Shown in pieces: positions 36,100 through 47,764 of a stretch of 64,000 nt of DNA (position 1 is the stretch's first letter; every line of letters begins with the position of its first letter). A model generated the notes under the pieces. The model was not told where the DNA came from. It ran no database searches and saw nothing but the letters and a program-made list of their open reading frames with translations. The translations under genes and the position numbers were made by a program. The stretch is from Megaustenia siamemsis (Eukaryota > Mollusca > Gastropoda > Stylommatophora > Ariophantidae). Location: NCBI GenBank assembly GCA_032433765.1, contig JAVIAB010000051.1, positions 77,306,244 to 77,370,243 on the forward strand, in the 5' to 3' direction.

Positions 36100-36499
36100 T
36101 ATTCTTGCTCGGACTGAATGTTCACAATCATTACATAGCCTTATGCACAGTATAATAAGAGGTTCCTTTACTCAAAACCGAGTCATTATTTTGTTACAAC
36201 AGTCTTGTGGCCCCTCAAGTCAACATGTAAAGAGACATGACAAGAAGAAAAAATAAAGGGAATGGCAGGTCAACAACGCTATTTTTGCTTTAAGACAACA
36301 CAGGCAGAAATCAAATGATAAACTGCGTCTAGCTTAGGCAGACAAATAAAAAGCATTTGAAAGAGTAGACAGACTACAGCCAAGACAAATATTTAAACAG
36401 TAAGGTGGAAATAACTGAACTATTTTAATAGCAAGACACTATTAAAACTGCCGAATCTCTAATCTTTTGAAACATTCATAAGAATTCATAATATAATAA
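36100..36499. other. Spacer after the hAT element
   Basis: About 400 bp. The phrase GACAAATAAAAAGCATTTGA AAGAGTAGACAGACTACAGC near 36340 resembles LINE coding sequence (KAFERVDRL), so the LINE fragment that follows may start here with decay. Confidence 0.4.
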
Positions 36500-37045
36500 G
36501 ATAAATATAATAAGAATTATGTCATACAAGACAGAGAATGAACTACAAGAAATGATAGATACAATAGTAAAAGAAAGCAACAAGAAAGGTCTCAGTCTGA
36601 GTAGTAAGAAAACAGATGTAATGGTTATATCGAAGAAACAATCATCACCATCATGCAGCATTAAAAAAAAACAGGACAAATCTGAAACAAGTGCAACGCT
36701 TGAAATACTTGGGCACAATAATAACATCAGATAAAGATGCACCACAGAAATAAAAAGCAGAATAGATCAGGCCAACATAGCATTTCAGAAAATGAAAAAT
36801 AACTTATGCAATAAATCTATGTCAAAAGAAGTGAGAAAGAGAGTTCATCGGTGCTATATAGAACCAATTCTGACCTATGGAAGCGAATCATGGGCAGTAG
36901 ACAAACAAATGAAAAGACTGGATAGCTTGGTGTCATGGCATGGAAAACAGTCAACATCAGAACTGAAACGATGCACTGTGGATAGAAGATTGTGGAAGGA
37001 CATGATCGCTTAAGCCAACCGGTTTTGCACATCATGATGATATAA
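36500..37045 (+). mobile_element. LINE fragment, family A, with internal deletion
   Basis: Frames give ENELQEMIDTIVKESNKKGL, SSKKTDVMVISKKQ, then VRKRVHRCYIEPILTYGSES and, after a jump, LDSLVSWHGKQST and RRLWKDMIA. About 240 bp present in the neighbouring copy at 37722 (between the QMKR codons and LDSLVSW) are missing. The 3' end is CATCATGATGATAT. Only the reverse transcriptase thumb and C-terminal tail are represented. Confidence 0.88.
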
Positions 37046-37319
37046 GAAATGGAAATAAGAAAAAAATGTGTAATTAAAACTTTGCAATTTACATTATTGT
37101 CAGAATGTCTTTTAGCATATCAGGAGTCATGGCTGAGAAAAGACAAAGTAGTCTAGACCCCGAGAGAGATCGAATGATAGTTTTGAATGACAGTTTTTAA
37201 AAAAAAATAAAATGTTATTACACATATTTTTTTTTTAATGTTGCTCTGAGAGTGTTATGCGTTTTGAGTGACTCTAAATAAATATGTTTTTAAAAAAAAA
37301 AATGTTTTTCTTAACTTAC
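37046..37319. other. AT-rich spacer
   Basis: A- and T-rich unique sequence with poly-A stretches between a LINE end and an array. Confidence 0.5.
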
Positions 37320-37721
37320 TAGATAGAATGTAGTGTCCTATGTTTAGTGTTTATATTACAAGAATGAAGTGTCCTATGTTTAGTATTTATCTACATGACT
37401 GTAGTATCGTTTGTTTAGTGCTTATCTACATGAATGTAGTGTCCTATGTTTAGTGTTTATCTACATGAATGTAGTGTCCTATGTTTAGTGTTTATTTACA
37501 TGAATGTAGTGTCCTATGTTTAGTGTTTATCTACATGAATGTAGTGTCCTATGTTTAGTGTTTATTTACATGAATGTAGTGTCCTATGTTTAGTGTTTAT
37601 CTACATGAATGTAGTGTCCTATGTTTAGTGTTTATTTACATGAATGTAGTGTTCTATATTTAGTGTTTATCTACATGAATGTAGTGTCCTATGTTTAGTG
37701 TTTATTTACATGAATGTAGTG
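37320..37721. repeat. 35-bp minisatellite, ~11 copies
   Basis: The unit is AATGTAGTGTCCTATGTTTA then GTGTTTATCTACATG. The TATCTAC and TATTTAC forms alternate for several units, suggesting amplification as a 70-bp dimer. It joins the next LINE fragment within GTGTTCTGAAAC. Confidence 0.95.
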
Positions 37722-38330
37722 TTCTGAAACAAGTGCAATGTTTCAAATACTTGGGCACAATAATAACATCAGATGAGAGATGCACCACAGAAATAAAAAG
37801 CAGAATAGCTCAGGCCAAAATAGCATTTCAGAAAATGAAAAATATCTTATGCAACAAATCTATGTCAATAAAAATGAGAAAGAGAGATCATTGGTGCTAT
37901 ATAGAACCTATTCTGACCTATGGAAATGAATCATGGACAGTAGACAAACAAATGAAAAGACGATTAGAGGCCACAGAGATGGGATTTCTCTGAAGAATGT
38001 TGAAAGTTCCCTGGACAGCTGAAAAGACCAACGAGGAAGTTCTCAAAGAGGCCAACACAAAAAGGGAGCTCTTAAAAAACATCAGAAAGAAACAATCAAC
38101 ATTATTTGGGCACATCATGAGAAGAGGAAAGTTGGAATACTTGGTTACAACTGGCAAAATAAAAGGAAAGAGAGATCGCGGACAACAAAGAGAGAAAATA
38201 CTGGATAGCTTGGTGTCATGGCATGGAAAACAATCAACAACAGAACTCATACGATGCACTGTAGGTAGAAGATTGTGGAAGGACATGATCGCTTACGCCA
38301 ACCGGGACGGCACATGATGATGATGAATAT
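37722..38330 (+). mobile_element. LINE fragment, family A
   Basis: The translation gives VQCFKYLGTIITSDERCTTE, IKSRIAQAKIAFQKMKN, IEPILTYGNESWTVDKQMKR, then FLRRMLKVPWTAEKT with a stop (FL* in the annotated frame), LFGHIMRRGKLEYLVTTGKI and RRLWKDMIAYANRDGT. The 3' end is ACGGCACATGATGATGATGA. It is truncated at its 5' end at the array junction. It is moderately well preserved, with one clear frame break. Confidence 0.9.
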
Positions 38331-38389
38331 TACAGAACAAACACGTGCAAATGCAATTTCTAATAGATAGAGAGCAATATTTAACACAT

Positions 38390-38510
38390 CATCACACACT
38401 TAGCTACAAATGCCAAATCTGGACACTAACACACCAAGAAAACTCGCCATAACGGAAATGAGATACATGAGGAGCATATTGGGAGGGACAAGAAGAGACA
38501 GAGTTCTTGC
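38390..38510 (+). mobile_element. Short LINE fragment, family B-like
   Basis: One frame reads SYKCQIWTLTHQE, then another EMRYMRSILGGTRRDRV. This fits the segment YQCPTWTLDA ... EMKCVRRMTGNSLRDN of family B at 40950-41050. Confidence 0.6.
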
Positions 38511-38664
38511 TTTTATTGTTGGGTGCTGTTTCAGCCATTGATACTTGATGATGTTGTAGAGTTTCTCTGATGTTGTCACTCCAACATAGTTTTAGTCTAG
38601 TGTGCCCCTCACCTTTCCCAACCAGTGCTTTTGTTACAAAAGAAACCTATTTAAATGTTTTGAT

Positions 38665-38668
<4 letters not shown>

Positions 38669-38722
<54 letters not shown>
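38669..38722. repeat. (AT)n microsatellite
   Basis: Perfect alternating TA tract of about 54 bp. Confidence 0.97.
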
Positions 38723-38725
<3 letters not shown>

Positions 38726-39214
38726 CAAAATGCGAAGATAGTATAATGTTATTAATAATGTTATCAGTACATTATTACATTTTCTATGTATAAAATATAC
38801 TTCCATTTATTTTTCCTTATACTCACAAATTAAAGTGTATGTTGATCATGGTAGATTTTTATGATGATAGGAAATTACAAACAGTAACCGCGAAAGGACT
38901 GGTCGAAAGCTTCGTTCTTTATTACTCAGAAAGACAATGTAGTCTAGTGTATAATCCTTGGAGGTTTAACCATATATTTTTATTTTAACTAAAGAGACTA
39001 GCGCGGTTAACTTGAGTAGCGGTTGAGTGAGAGAAGGGAGAGATACAGAGAGAGAGATAGAGACTGAGACAGAGAGGGTGAGTAGATAGGTAAGAAAGGA
39101 CAAAATATGTTGCCGTAGAGATCAATGGGGATACGTCCATCATGTATGGCTACTTGTGCAGTCTCTGTATTGCTTCAGCTGTACACTTGTCTTATTAGCG
39201 TTACCATAGACGGC
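38723..39214. other. Unique AT-rich sequence
   Basis: No gene recognised. A GA-rich stretch is at about 39028-39085. Confidence 0.45.
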
Positions 39215-39830
39215 AAACAATTAAACAAGTGGAGGAAATGAAGTATCTAGGAAGTGACGATCGATAATTCATAAGCAGCAGAAATAGACTCAAGATACAA
39301 CAAAACTTGTCAAATATTGGACTATAATCACTATTGTCCAACGAGGAAATAACTCTAGAAGCAAAACGGGCAATCTACAGTACAATCTTCATCTCAACGC
39401 TGTGCTATTAATTCCAAATCTGGTTTATGACTCAAGAACAAAAAAAAGAATAATTACTACAAATGAAGTTCTGTTAGATGAATGACAAGAAAAAGTTGAG
39501 AGATATCAGAAACAAAGAACTATGAAAAAAGCTGGGAATAATTCCCACAGTAGAAAACATAAAGAAACAGGTAAAATTGTTCGTCACGTGATAAAGCAGA
39601 AAGCCTAAACACAACACAATAAGCCTTTAATAAACATTGCGAGAAGACCAGACTCAAGGGTCACCACGAAAAAGATGGATTGATGAAATATTAGAAACAC
39701 TAGGAAACATAACCGCAGCAGCAGAATGAACACAAGTAAACATAACGACAGCAGAGGAGAAAAGAACTAAAGACAACAAATTATATCTCTCTCGATGTTG
39801 AAAGGCAAAGAAAGTAAAGAAGAACAATGC
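39215..39830 (+). mobile_element. Decayed LINE fragment, family B
   Basis: Nucleotide-level parallels with 40740-41340 run in order: GTGGAGGAAATGAAGTATCT, AGAAATAGACTCAAGATAC, CTATTGTCCAACGAGGAAAT, then AAAGCTGGGAATAATTCCCA and the CTCTCTCGATGTTGAAAGGC end. Many stops and small indels. An older copy than the one at 40500. Confidence 0.85.
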
Positions 39831-40499
39831 AGCGATTCACTGAGTCGAATAAAGGTGATATCTGACCGTCACAGACATCTGCATCCCTGTATAATTGCTC
39901 CATACTTTCGTGTTCCTTCCCCCAATTATACCAGTTTTACGCTTCCCCTTTTCCTGGAGTATCCCCGGGTCCTGGATTGTTAAAGACATTACTTTGAGCA
40001 CCACGCAGCAGACACTCCGCAGAGTATTGACCTCAACATAAAATCATTGTTTTGTTGTTAAAAAGCAAAGTAGTGGAGGAGCATGAAGAAAGCAATCTGC
40101 TCCATCATATGATTTCCGTTGGTCTACACAATTATAACAGTTAGATTATATTACTGTTCTGATTTACTAGTTATCTTTGTGGAAATAAAATACCATAACT
40201 ACGATGCTTGTGTTCCATGTTTTTATTTACTACAGGTTGTCTGGGTTTTAAATGTTACACCTGTTGGTTTTTTAAATTTTAAATAAAGCTCTCACTTCTT
40301 CAGACAATTATGGTCTATAATTAGTATGTTATCTTTGTTCACATTTTGCTTAAATCGCTCTATTAATGTTCGCTTCGACATTTTGTTCATTATAATTTGC
40401 CCCCTTTAACTTTGCCCCACAATTGTCTTGTTATAATTAGATGCTAACCCGATGATATGTTTTTGCGATGTGCCATTGAATATTTTATGTCGTCATCTG
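39831..40499. other. Unique sequence between LINE copies
   Basis: About 0.67 kb; no domain or repeat recognised. Confidence 0.45.
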
Positions 40500-41360
40500 C
40501 CTACTATATTCCACGTATTACAAACATGGACTATATATGCAAGCTAGCCAACCCATCAGAGGAGATCAACGAGCTTTTATTTGCAGACGATCAGGCATCA
40601 AACAATAGAAGACCTACAAGAACACTTAAACAAACTCAACAGCTCAGGCACAAAATACAACATGAAAATCAACATCAACAAAACAGAAGTTATGAATGTC
40701 GCCAAAAATAAACAGGACATCAACATAACTATAGAAGGCAAGCAAGTAAAACAAGTAGAGGAATTCAAATACTTAGGAAGTTTAGTGACCTACGACAATT
40801 CACAAACAACAGAGATAGACTCAAGATGCAACAAAGCTTGTCAAATCATTGGACAGTTATCTCCACTATTGTCCAACAAGGAAATAACTCTGGATACAAA
40901 ACGAGCACCATACAATACAATCTTCATCCAAACGTTGTGTTACCAATGCCCGACCTGGACCCTAGATGCAAGAACAATAAGCAAAATAACATCTACAGAG
41001 ATGAAATGTGTTAGACGAATGACAGGAAACAGTCTGAGAGATAATATCAGAAATGAAGAACTGAGAAAAAAACTAGGAATAGCCCCCGCTATATATTATA
41101 TAAGGAAACAACAGATAAAATGGTTTGGCCACCACATGACAAGGCAGAAAGAACAAAACTCAACACAACGAGCATTCAACAAACGTTGTGAGAACAACAG
41201 ACCCAAGGATCGACCACGAAAAAGAAGGGTCGATGGAATATTAGAAGCACTAGGAAACATAACAGCAGCAGAGGCGAACAGAAGAGCAAAAGACCGCAAA
41301 TTATATCTCCCCTCGACGCTGAAAGGCAGATGAGGAAGGAAAGAAGATGAAGAGGAAGAT
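40500..41360 (+). mobile_element. LINE fragment, family B, best copy
   Basis: It starts within the reverse transcriptase palm: ELLFADD (catalytic motif C) at about 40570-40590. A frameshift then leads to a 250-residue frame containing HLNKLNSSGTKYNMKININK, EEFKYLGSLVTYD, NKACQIIGQLSPLLSNKEIT, TSTEMKCVRRMTGNSLRDN, the histidine motif WFGHHMTRQ and the basic tail RPRKRRVDGILEALGNITA, ending LPSTLKGR. This is the C-terminal third of an RTE/CR1-like endonuclease/reverse transcriptase protein; I cannot fix the clade. The 5' part (endonuclease and fingers) is missing, as expected for 5' truncation. Confidence 0.9.
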
Positions 41361-42069
41361 CTGCATACTGCTAGGTTTATTTTTGTTGGCAATCCGTAAC
41401 TCCTGGTTCTTGACATTTCAGTTATTGCTAATAATTTGTGCTTATTTTTGCTTTTAAATTCAGACGTTTATATTGTCTAGTTCTGTCGTTGTTATGTAAC
41501 GGTGTTAAGTCAAACATTTTTCGGATAATCTACACGTCTCCTACATGGTTAGCAATCTTTTTAAAGTGCCTCTCCCCTATACATCTACTATTTCAAATGA
41601 GTCTTTTGATGGTTATTCATTTTATAAATTACTATTTAGTGAGATGATACATGCACACTTTACAAATAAGCCTGAGAAAGCCGCTTGTGGAAAACAAGGT
41701 AGGTGTAAAGTAATCTCGATATTCAAATCCTTATCTGTTAGCTGCACAAGTTGTACATTTTGAAAATGTGCACCACCTTGAAGCAAAATAGACATACTTA
41801 ATTTTTGTAAGAAGGTTTACCTAACGCTGATCAATTAACCGTGTTGTCAATGAATATTTCAATACAATATTTTTGGTGTAAAAACAAAATAGTCAGCATC
41901 ACTTTTACTGCAGATTTTAGTGCTCTCGCAGCTAGCATTGGACTTGGTGAGGCCCTAAACTAGTTAAGCTAAATGAAACGAATCAATTCAGAGGAAGAGG
42001 TATGTTTACAACACTCGGAAAAATTGACAAATAATCAACAACAGAAAAAAAAACAAAGAACAATAATAG
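41361..42069. other. Unique sequence, no gene recognised
   Basis: Short plus-strand frames at 41438-41647 and 41545-41763 overlap each other and have no domain. Confidence 0.4.
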
Positions 42070-42162
42070 GGATGGAAGAAAGATCGAACCCGTACTCAGT
42101 GGAACAGCGCTTTGCCACGAAAAGCCAAACGCTAGGGAACACTGCCACTCAGCTAACTAAAA
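42070..42162 (-). mobile_element. Possible tRNA-like SINE head (different family)
   Basis: On the minus strand, TTAGCTGAGTGGC fits an A box and GGGTTCGATCTTTC fits a B box, about 50 bp apart. No conventional cloverleaf and no defined body or ends were identified, so this could be a decayed SINE or tRNA pseudogene. Confidence 0.4.
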
Positions 42163-42439
42163 AATTAGCTATCGTGAAAGTGTCTTTCATGCAGGTGTTC
42201 TCATGACTATAGCATAAGACTGCGATCATAGCTCGGAAATACCTCGTGTACCTGTATTCTTCCTATTAAGACAAGTATCTCCCGGATAGGGTAGGGCTGA
42301 ATACTTGAGTTGCAGACCAATATTTAGGACGAAACAGCACGAATAGTAGTTTCCAGTGGTTTAGACCGGAGACAAATAATAATAAATTAATATTATTATA
42401 GAGGGAAACTTCCGAGGCGATAATCATAATATTTGTCTT

Positions 42440-42800
42440 AAGCTAAATGAAACATTGAAGGCTGTAATCTGGCTAAGCTAAGTGAAACTTTAAGGCCGTA
42501 ATTTGGCTAAGCTAAATGAAACATTTAAGGCTGTAATCTGGCTAAGCTAAATGAAACATTTAAGGCTGTAATCTGGCTAAGCTAAATGAAACATTTAAGG
42601 CTGTAATCTGGCTAAGCTAAATGAAACATTTAAGGCTGTAATCTGGCTAAGCTAAGTGAAACTTTAAGGCCGTAATCTGGCAAAAGCTAAATGAAACTTT
42701 AAGGCCGTAATCTGGCTAAGCTAAATGAAACATTTAAGGCTGCAATCTGGCTAAGCTAAATAAGACTTTAAGACTCCAAGCTGAACAGGCTAAATGAAAC
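42440..42800. repeat. 35-bp minisatellite, ~10 copies
   Basis: The unit is AATCTGGCTAAGCTAAATGA then AACATTTAAGGCTGT. A second form lacks two bases (AACTTTAAGGCCGT). The last units are degenerate. Confidence 0.93.
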
Positions 42801-43262
42801 TTTCAAGAATCTTGTTGAAAAAAATGTAACGCCAGAAGGCCCCTATCACAGGTTAAAATAACAACAAATGTGAGGCCCATGGGAATATGATGCTCAAAGC
42901 TGCAGCACATTTAGCCTAGGCCTAAATCCGGTCATGTAATCGGCTTGAATGTTTTTGGAAGCCATGTTCCATTGCTTGCATGAAGTTTTGGATTTTGAGA
43001 CATAATGTCAATCTCCATATGTATTTCTGCAAGTGTTTCTTCGAGACAAGATCAGGAATTTGATCTCAGCACGGCACTTATTTCTCCATTAATCTGACAA
43101 GTTGCTGAAGCAGCGGGTCAGTTAAAATGTTGCTCCGTGAGTGCATCGTAGCAAGAAAACAAACAAATGCATACTTCACAGTTACGCTGCAAATAGAAGG
43201 AACTGTTAATACACTGTTTCATTTTTATCATAAGTAAAAAAACAAAATATTAAATAAAGAGC
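42801..43262. other. Unique sequence
   Basis: About 460 bp; nothing recognised. Confidence 0.45.
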
Positions 43263-43504
43263 TCCGTCACGTCATGTGGTGTATACAGAATATGGTGACC
43301 AAACTTTTTTTTTAAATAAATAGATCTTCGATACAGGATTTTATTTTGGCAATGTGGTTAATATTACGCCCGTGCTGCTTTACTTTCCCAGAAAAAAATG
43401 AGGTATCCATTAACGGCTGGGTGAACCCGTAAGCCGTCGATCAGGGTCGCGATCTCTTCTCCTCTGTATTCCAGTTCACTAACCACTGAGCTATCTCGAC
43501 TTCA
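43263..43504 (-). mobile_element. Diverged tRNA-derived SINE
   Basis: The minus strand carries TCGAGATAGCTCAGTGGTTA, CCATTAACGGCTGGG (reverse) and the core, but with many substitutions, small indels and a damaged B box (GATCGCGACCC). Clearly the same family, and the oldest recognisable copy in the window. Confidence 0.85.
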
Positions 43505-45048
43505 CGCTGATCATGTTACACATTAATAATCATGATAAAGACCTATAGCTAACCTCTCGTATGTGAGTATAGATAAATAAATGAAGTCAACGGAAGCTGT
43601 CACACACTGTACTTAACGTACTGTCTATGATCATATTTATAAGAATAATGGACACTGCCTACACATGCTCATACATACAAGATTAAAGAAACTGTACAAA
43701 GGTAACGACCTTGGCATTAAATACAAGAACTCAAACGTCACACCCTATATTGATTTATATAACCTCATATTTATTTTGAGTGGAAATAAAAGCAGTTCAT
43801 ACCGGCGCATACAATAGCCATGACATATGACGTAAGCAAGCATCCATTTTCTCATTATCAAAAGTTAAATATCAAACTAAATGTCGGTAAACATACCTCT
43901 GTTATCATAGTTGTTCAATATAATGTTGCCATATTTACACTTGACTTAATTATTTAAAAAAAAACACTATAAATATAACATTTAATATAATTACAAAATT
44001 ATGTTTCAATATAGTTTTACACAAATTCCAACCTTTATGAATTTACGTTCTGCCACTTAATTGGTTCAGCTCTTTTGTGTCTGTGAATACCCAGCCCAGG
44101 AAGTAAGCAGTTACGTAGAAATACCCTCATTGAATACTGAAATTGCACCCAAGAAAAATATTTTTAAAAATTCAAATAAACAGGATAAAATGTAAAATTA
44201 AATTATTCTATTCTAGTCAAGAACTCATTTTCATCTCATTTTTTCCGCAACAGCAAAACAACTTGCAGGAGTAGAGAAATGTTTGTAGTATTTCTCACTT
44301 ACCTGCCAGTTTCTTCGTTCGGAATAAAAATCATGGCGGATTTAGATAACTACAGATGAAAATAGTAGCTCATAAAAATGGCCAGAACATTGGTACGGTC
44401 CGTTATATCCGACATCCTAAGGCGGTTAGTAATCTGTTACATATCTCTTCCGGAATCTCCAATAGTCAGATTAGCGCCAAACGTAGCACAAATATGATAC
44501 TTGGGAGTGAGCCATCGAAAAGGAGAGGTCGATTATGAACCCTGGGCAGGGCAACACAGAATTTCCATACACCTTGTCCTGGCTGAGTTATGGGGAGGTC
44601 AATTCTCTGCAGCGCTCGCTTATCACTGATTTTCCATAACGCGTGCAATCTTATAGAGACATATAGCCTACTATTATTATTAGAGCTTTTTCTTCTAAAA
44701 AAAAGTTTACCAGAACTCTACCATGCAATCCTATAAAACGAAAAAAAAGCCGTGGTACACCAGTCCTGTAAAGCTATGTTGTATTTACATTTGTCGAGAG
44801 ATAGATTAGAAGAATGATTCACATTTTAAAAAAAATCAATATCTACCCTGTTCTCCAAAGTCAATCCTATATGAAATTTTCAACTACTCCTTCTGCTTCA
44901 AGAGTAAAAAATACAGTCTTTCTATTAGACAAATTGAGAATGCGATGTCTTCGATAATAATAAAATAAGACAAACTATTTCTTGTGTTCGGGATCAAGAG
45001 ATTGAAACAGCATTGTCTTTAGTTTTAATACAGGTATTAGAGAGGTGG
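43505..45048. other. Longest stretch without recognised genes or repeats
   Basis: About 1.5 kb, AT-rich. A short frame at 44356-44538 overlaps an opposing frame at 44466-44648; neither has a recognisable domain. Confidence 0.45.
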
Positions 45049-45058
45049 ATGGTAGGTA

Positions 45059-45393
45059 AAGGTAAAGGTAAAGGTAAAGTACGAGACTTGAACCGGCATC
45101 TTAGCACGCGAGTTTACCCCCATATGTGCTCGGCCGCCTATCCAGAAATGTTCGGAGATTTCTTTAGAGTGTCGCCTCAAGCATCGAAACTCAGATGCGA
45201 AGCAACATTCCTCACCTTCCCAGGGTAATACCCTGGTACCCATTTCAGCCAACGGCTGGGTCGACCGTGGGGGTATTTTTTTTTCCAACCACGAGTACAA
45301 TTCACACTGCTCCCAGTGGGAATCGATAACGGGTTGTCCGAACGTCGATAGTCAAGTCGGGTGGTTTTCCCAACTCACCTACCGAGGCCCCCT
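45059..45393 (-). mobile_element. Second SINE family, with (TTTACC)n tail
   Basis: On the minus strand it starts GGGGGCCTCGGTAGGTGAGT with a tRNA-like head (A-box-like GGTAGGTGAGTTGGG, B-box-like GTTATCGATTCCC). It continues through a GTCGACCCAGCCGTTGGCTG body and ends in about four TTTACC units (45055-45078). A 10-bp direct repeat ATGGTAGGTA flanks it (45049-45058 and 45394-45403), a clean target-site duplication. Its body does not match the common SINE, except for a similar GGGTACC/CCAGCC phrase. Confidence 0.75.
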
Positions 45394-45403
45394 ATGGTAG
45401 GTA

Positions 45404-45954
45404 TTGTTGACAAGGCGTGACCGGTATTCAGAGAGTGTTGGTCACTGTGTACAGTTGCATATCATTATTAAGAATTTTGACTTCAATTGTAAATTTAATA
45501 ACATCATTATAGAGCTTATTATTTGGAGTGGTGTAGCAAGAATTCCCGTCTTCCTCGTTTGGAGTTCACGAATAACCTGAAACTATTTCATGATGGATTT
45601 CTAAACCTCTTACACAAACTCTTACCGAAAGAAATTGTCTCCTTTCTATCGTTGTGCCGCTTCTTTAGACAGGAAGCGCATTACTGGTTTCAAGCTGTCA
45701 TAAAATATTTTAGGTTCAAGAGATTCAGATCTCTTCATCGATTCTATACTCTCTTCTCCAAAGTAAAGTTTCAACTACTCGCATAATCTCAAGATTAAAA
45801 AGGTGCACGTCTTCCGTTTCCATATTGCCCATCTCCCGTTTCAAATGAAGAAAAAAGTAGTTGCTACTTGGACTTTCAGGTAGGCATCCAGGGAATGCCG
45901 GTTGATGTACACAATATATTGTCCATAATACAAATTTGGCATTAATACGTAATC
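45404..45954. other. Unique sequence
   Basis: About 0.55 kb. The frame at 45523-45786 has no recognised domain. Confidence 0.4.
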
Positions 45955-46735
45955 ATCATCATCATCATCATGTGCCATACCGGTTGGCGTAGGCGATCAT
46001 GTCTTTTCACAATCTTCTATCTACAGTACATCGTATCACTTCTGTTGTTGACAGTTTTCCATGCAATGACACCAAGCTATCCAGTATTTTCTTTCTTTCT
46101 CGTCCGCAATATCTCTTTCCTTTTATTTTGCCAGTTTTAACCAAGTATTCCAACTTTCCTCTTGTCATGATGTGCCCGAAAAATGTTGATTGTTTCTTTC
46201 TGATGTTTTTAGGTGCCTTTTTGTGTTGGCCTCTTTGAGAACTTCCTCATTTGTCTTTTTAGCTATCCACGGAACGTTCAGCATTCATCTGAGAAATCCC
46301 ATCTCTGTGGCCTCTAATTGTCTTTTCATTTGTTTGTCTACTGTCCATGATTCGCTTCCATCGATTCGAATTGGTTCTATATAGCACCGATGAACTCTCT
46401 TTCTCATTTGTATTGACATAGATTTGTTGCATATTATATTTTTCATTTTCTGAAATGCTATTTTGGCCTGAGCTATTCTGCTTTTTATTTCTGTGGTGCA
46501 TCTTCCATCTGATGTCATTATTGTGCCCAAGTATTTCAGATGTTGCGCCTTGTTTCAAATGTGTCCTGTTTATTTTTATGCTGCATGTTGGCGACGATTG
46601 TTTCTTCGATATGACCATTACTTCTGTTTTCTTACTATTCAGAAACAGGCCCTTCTTGTTGCTTTCTTTTACTATTATATCTATCATTTCTGGTAGTTCA
46701 TTCTCTGCCTGAACTACAAGAAATAATAATAACAT
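45955..46735 (-). mobile_element. LINE fragment, family A
   Basis: The minus-strand frames give AENELPEMIDIIVKESNKKG, SKKTEVMVISKKQ, MTSDGRCTTEIKSRIAQAKI, VHRCYIEPIRIDGSESWTVD and the C-terminal tail down to MAYANRYGT-like codons. The 3' end is a (ATG)n stretch (CATCATCATCATCATCATCA on the plus strand, 45955-45974). Frameshifts and stops are present. Confidence 0.88.
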
Positions 46736-46809
46736 AAATCTTAATACAAATTGGGAATTAAAATAACAGTAATTGCTTTGTCGTAAAATATAAATCCAGC
46801 AACCTTTGC

Positions 46810-47515
46810 TTTCATCATCATCAAGTACCGGGCCTGCTGGCGTAGGTGGTCATGTCTCTCCACAACTTTCGATCACGACAGTTATTGATCATTTCTTTTG
46901 TTGACCTTCTGCCAAGCCATTCTCTTAAGATGTCTGGTATCTTTTCTCTTTGCTTCCCTTTATCTCTTCGTCCCTCAATTTTCCCAGTTGTTACAATATA
47001 CTCTAGCTGTTCTCTTCTCATTAAATGGCCAAAAAATGATGATTGTTTCTTCCTGATATTGAAAATTAGCTCTCTTTTTGCTTTGGCCTCTTCCAGAACG
47101 TTTACATTACTCTTCTTAGCTGTCCTGGTATTCTCAACAATCTTCTGTAAAACCACATTTCTACAGACTCCAGTGATTTTCTTGTCTGTGGTCCAGTTGT
47201 CCATGATTCACTCCATATGTTAAGACTGAATCTACATAACATTTAAGAATTTCTCTTTTTCTTGTTTCTATTGTCAAAAATGGATTGCATCGTATCTTCC
47301 TCATTTTTTTGGAAAGCCTCTTTTTTCTGAGCCATTCTGCATCTCACCTCTGATGTACATCTTCCGTCTGAGGTTAACAAAGTTCCCAAATATTGAAATT
47401 CATTTACCTGTTCTATTTTTCCTTTCTTTCACTATAATGTCTAACATTTCTTGTAACTCATTTTCACTCTTAGCGATTAAGACTGTATCATCAGAATACC
47501 TGAGATTATTTATAT
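46810..47515 (-). mobile_element. LINE fragment, family A subtype, with YSDD motif
   Basis: The minus strand starts with INNLRYSDDTVLIAKSENEL (catalytic motif C with Ser replacing the usual Ala). It continues through an EVRCRMAQKK-like segment, then an open stretch of 127 residues (46821-47204) with NVLEEAKAKRELIFNIRKKQ, FFGHLMRREQLEYIVTTGKI and LWRDMTTYASRPGT. It is a separate insertion from the copy downstream on the same strand, as each has its own 3' end. Confidence 0.88.
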
Positions 47516-47764
47516 TATTACTTTTTATTATTTAATATATTTGCTGTCAGTTAAATTAAGAATATGTATCTCAAGTTCGTGAATGTTATCAAAGTCTACT
47601 GGCATGCGTTTCGACAGGAAATGCCTTCATTCTAGAATGCAATGACGAAGATTTAATTCGATATTGTCACTGCCATCGTGTGCGAATAATGTAGTAGATC
47701 AAGGAAATGTAAACTGTAAAACCTAAGTAAGTAGGGGGGTTCCGTTACACATAGTAACGTTTAT
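47516..47764. other. Spacer
   Basis: Unique sequence between a LINE end and a minisatellite; nothing recognised. Confidence 0.45.
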
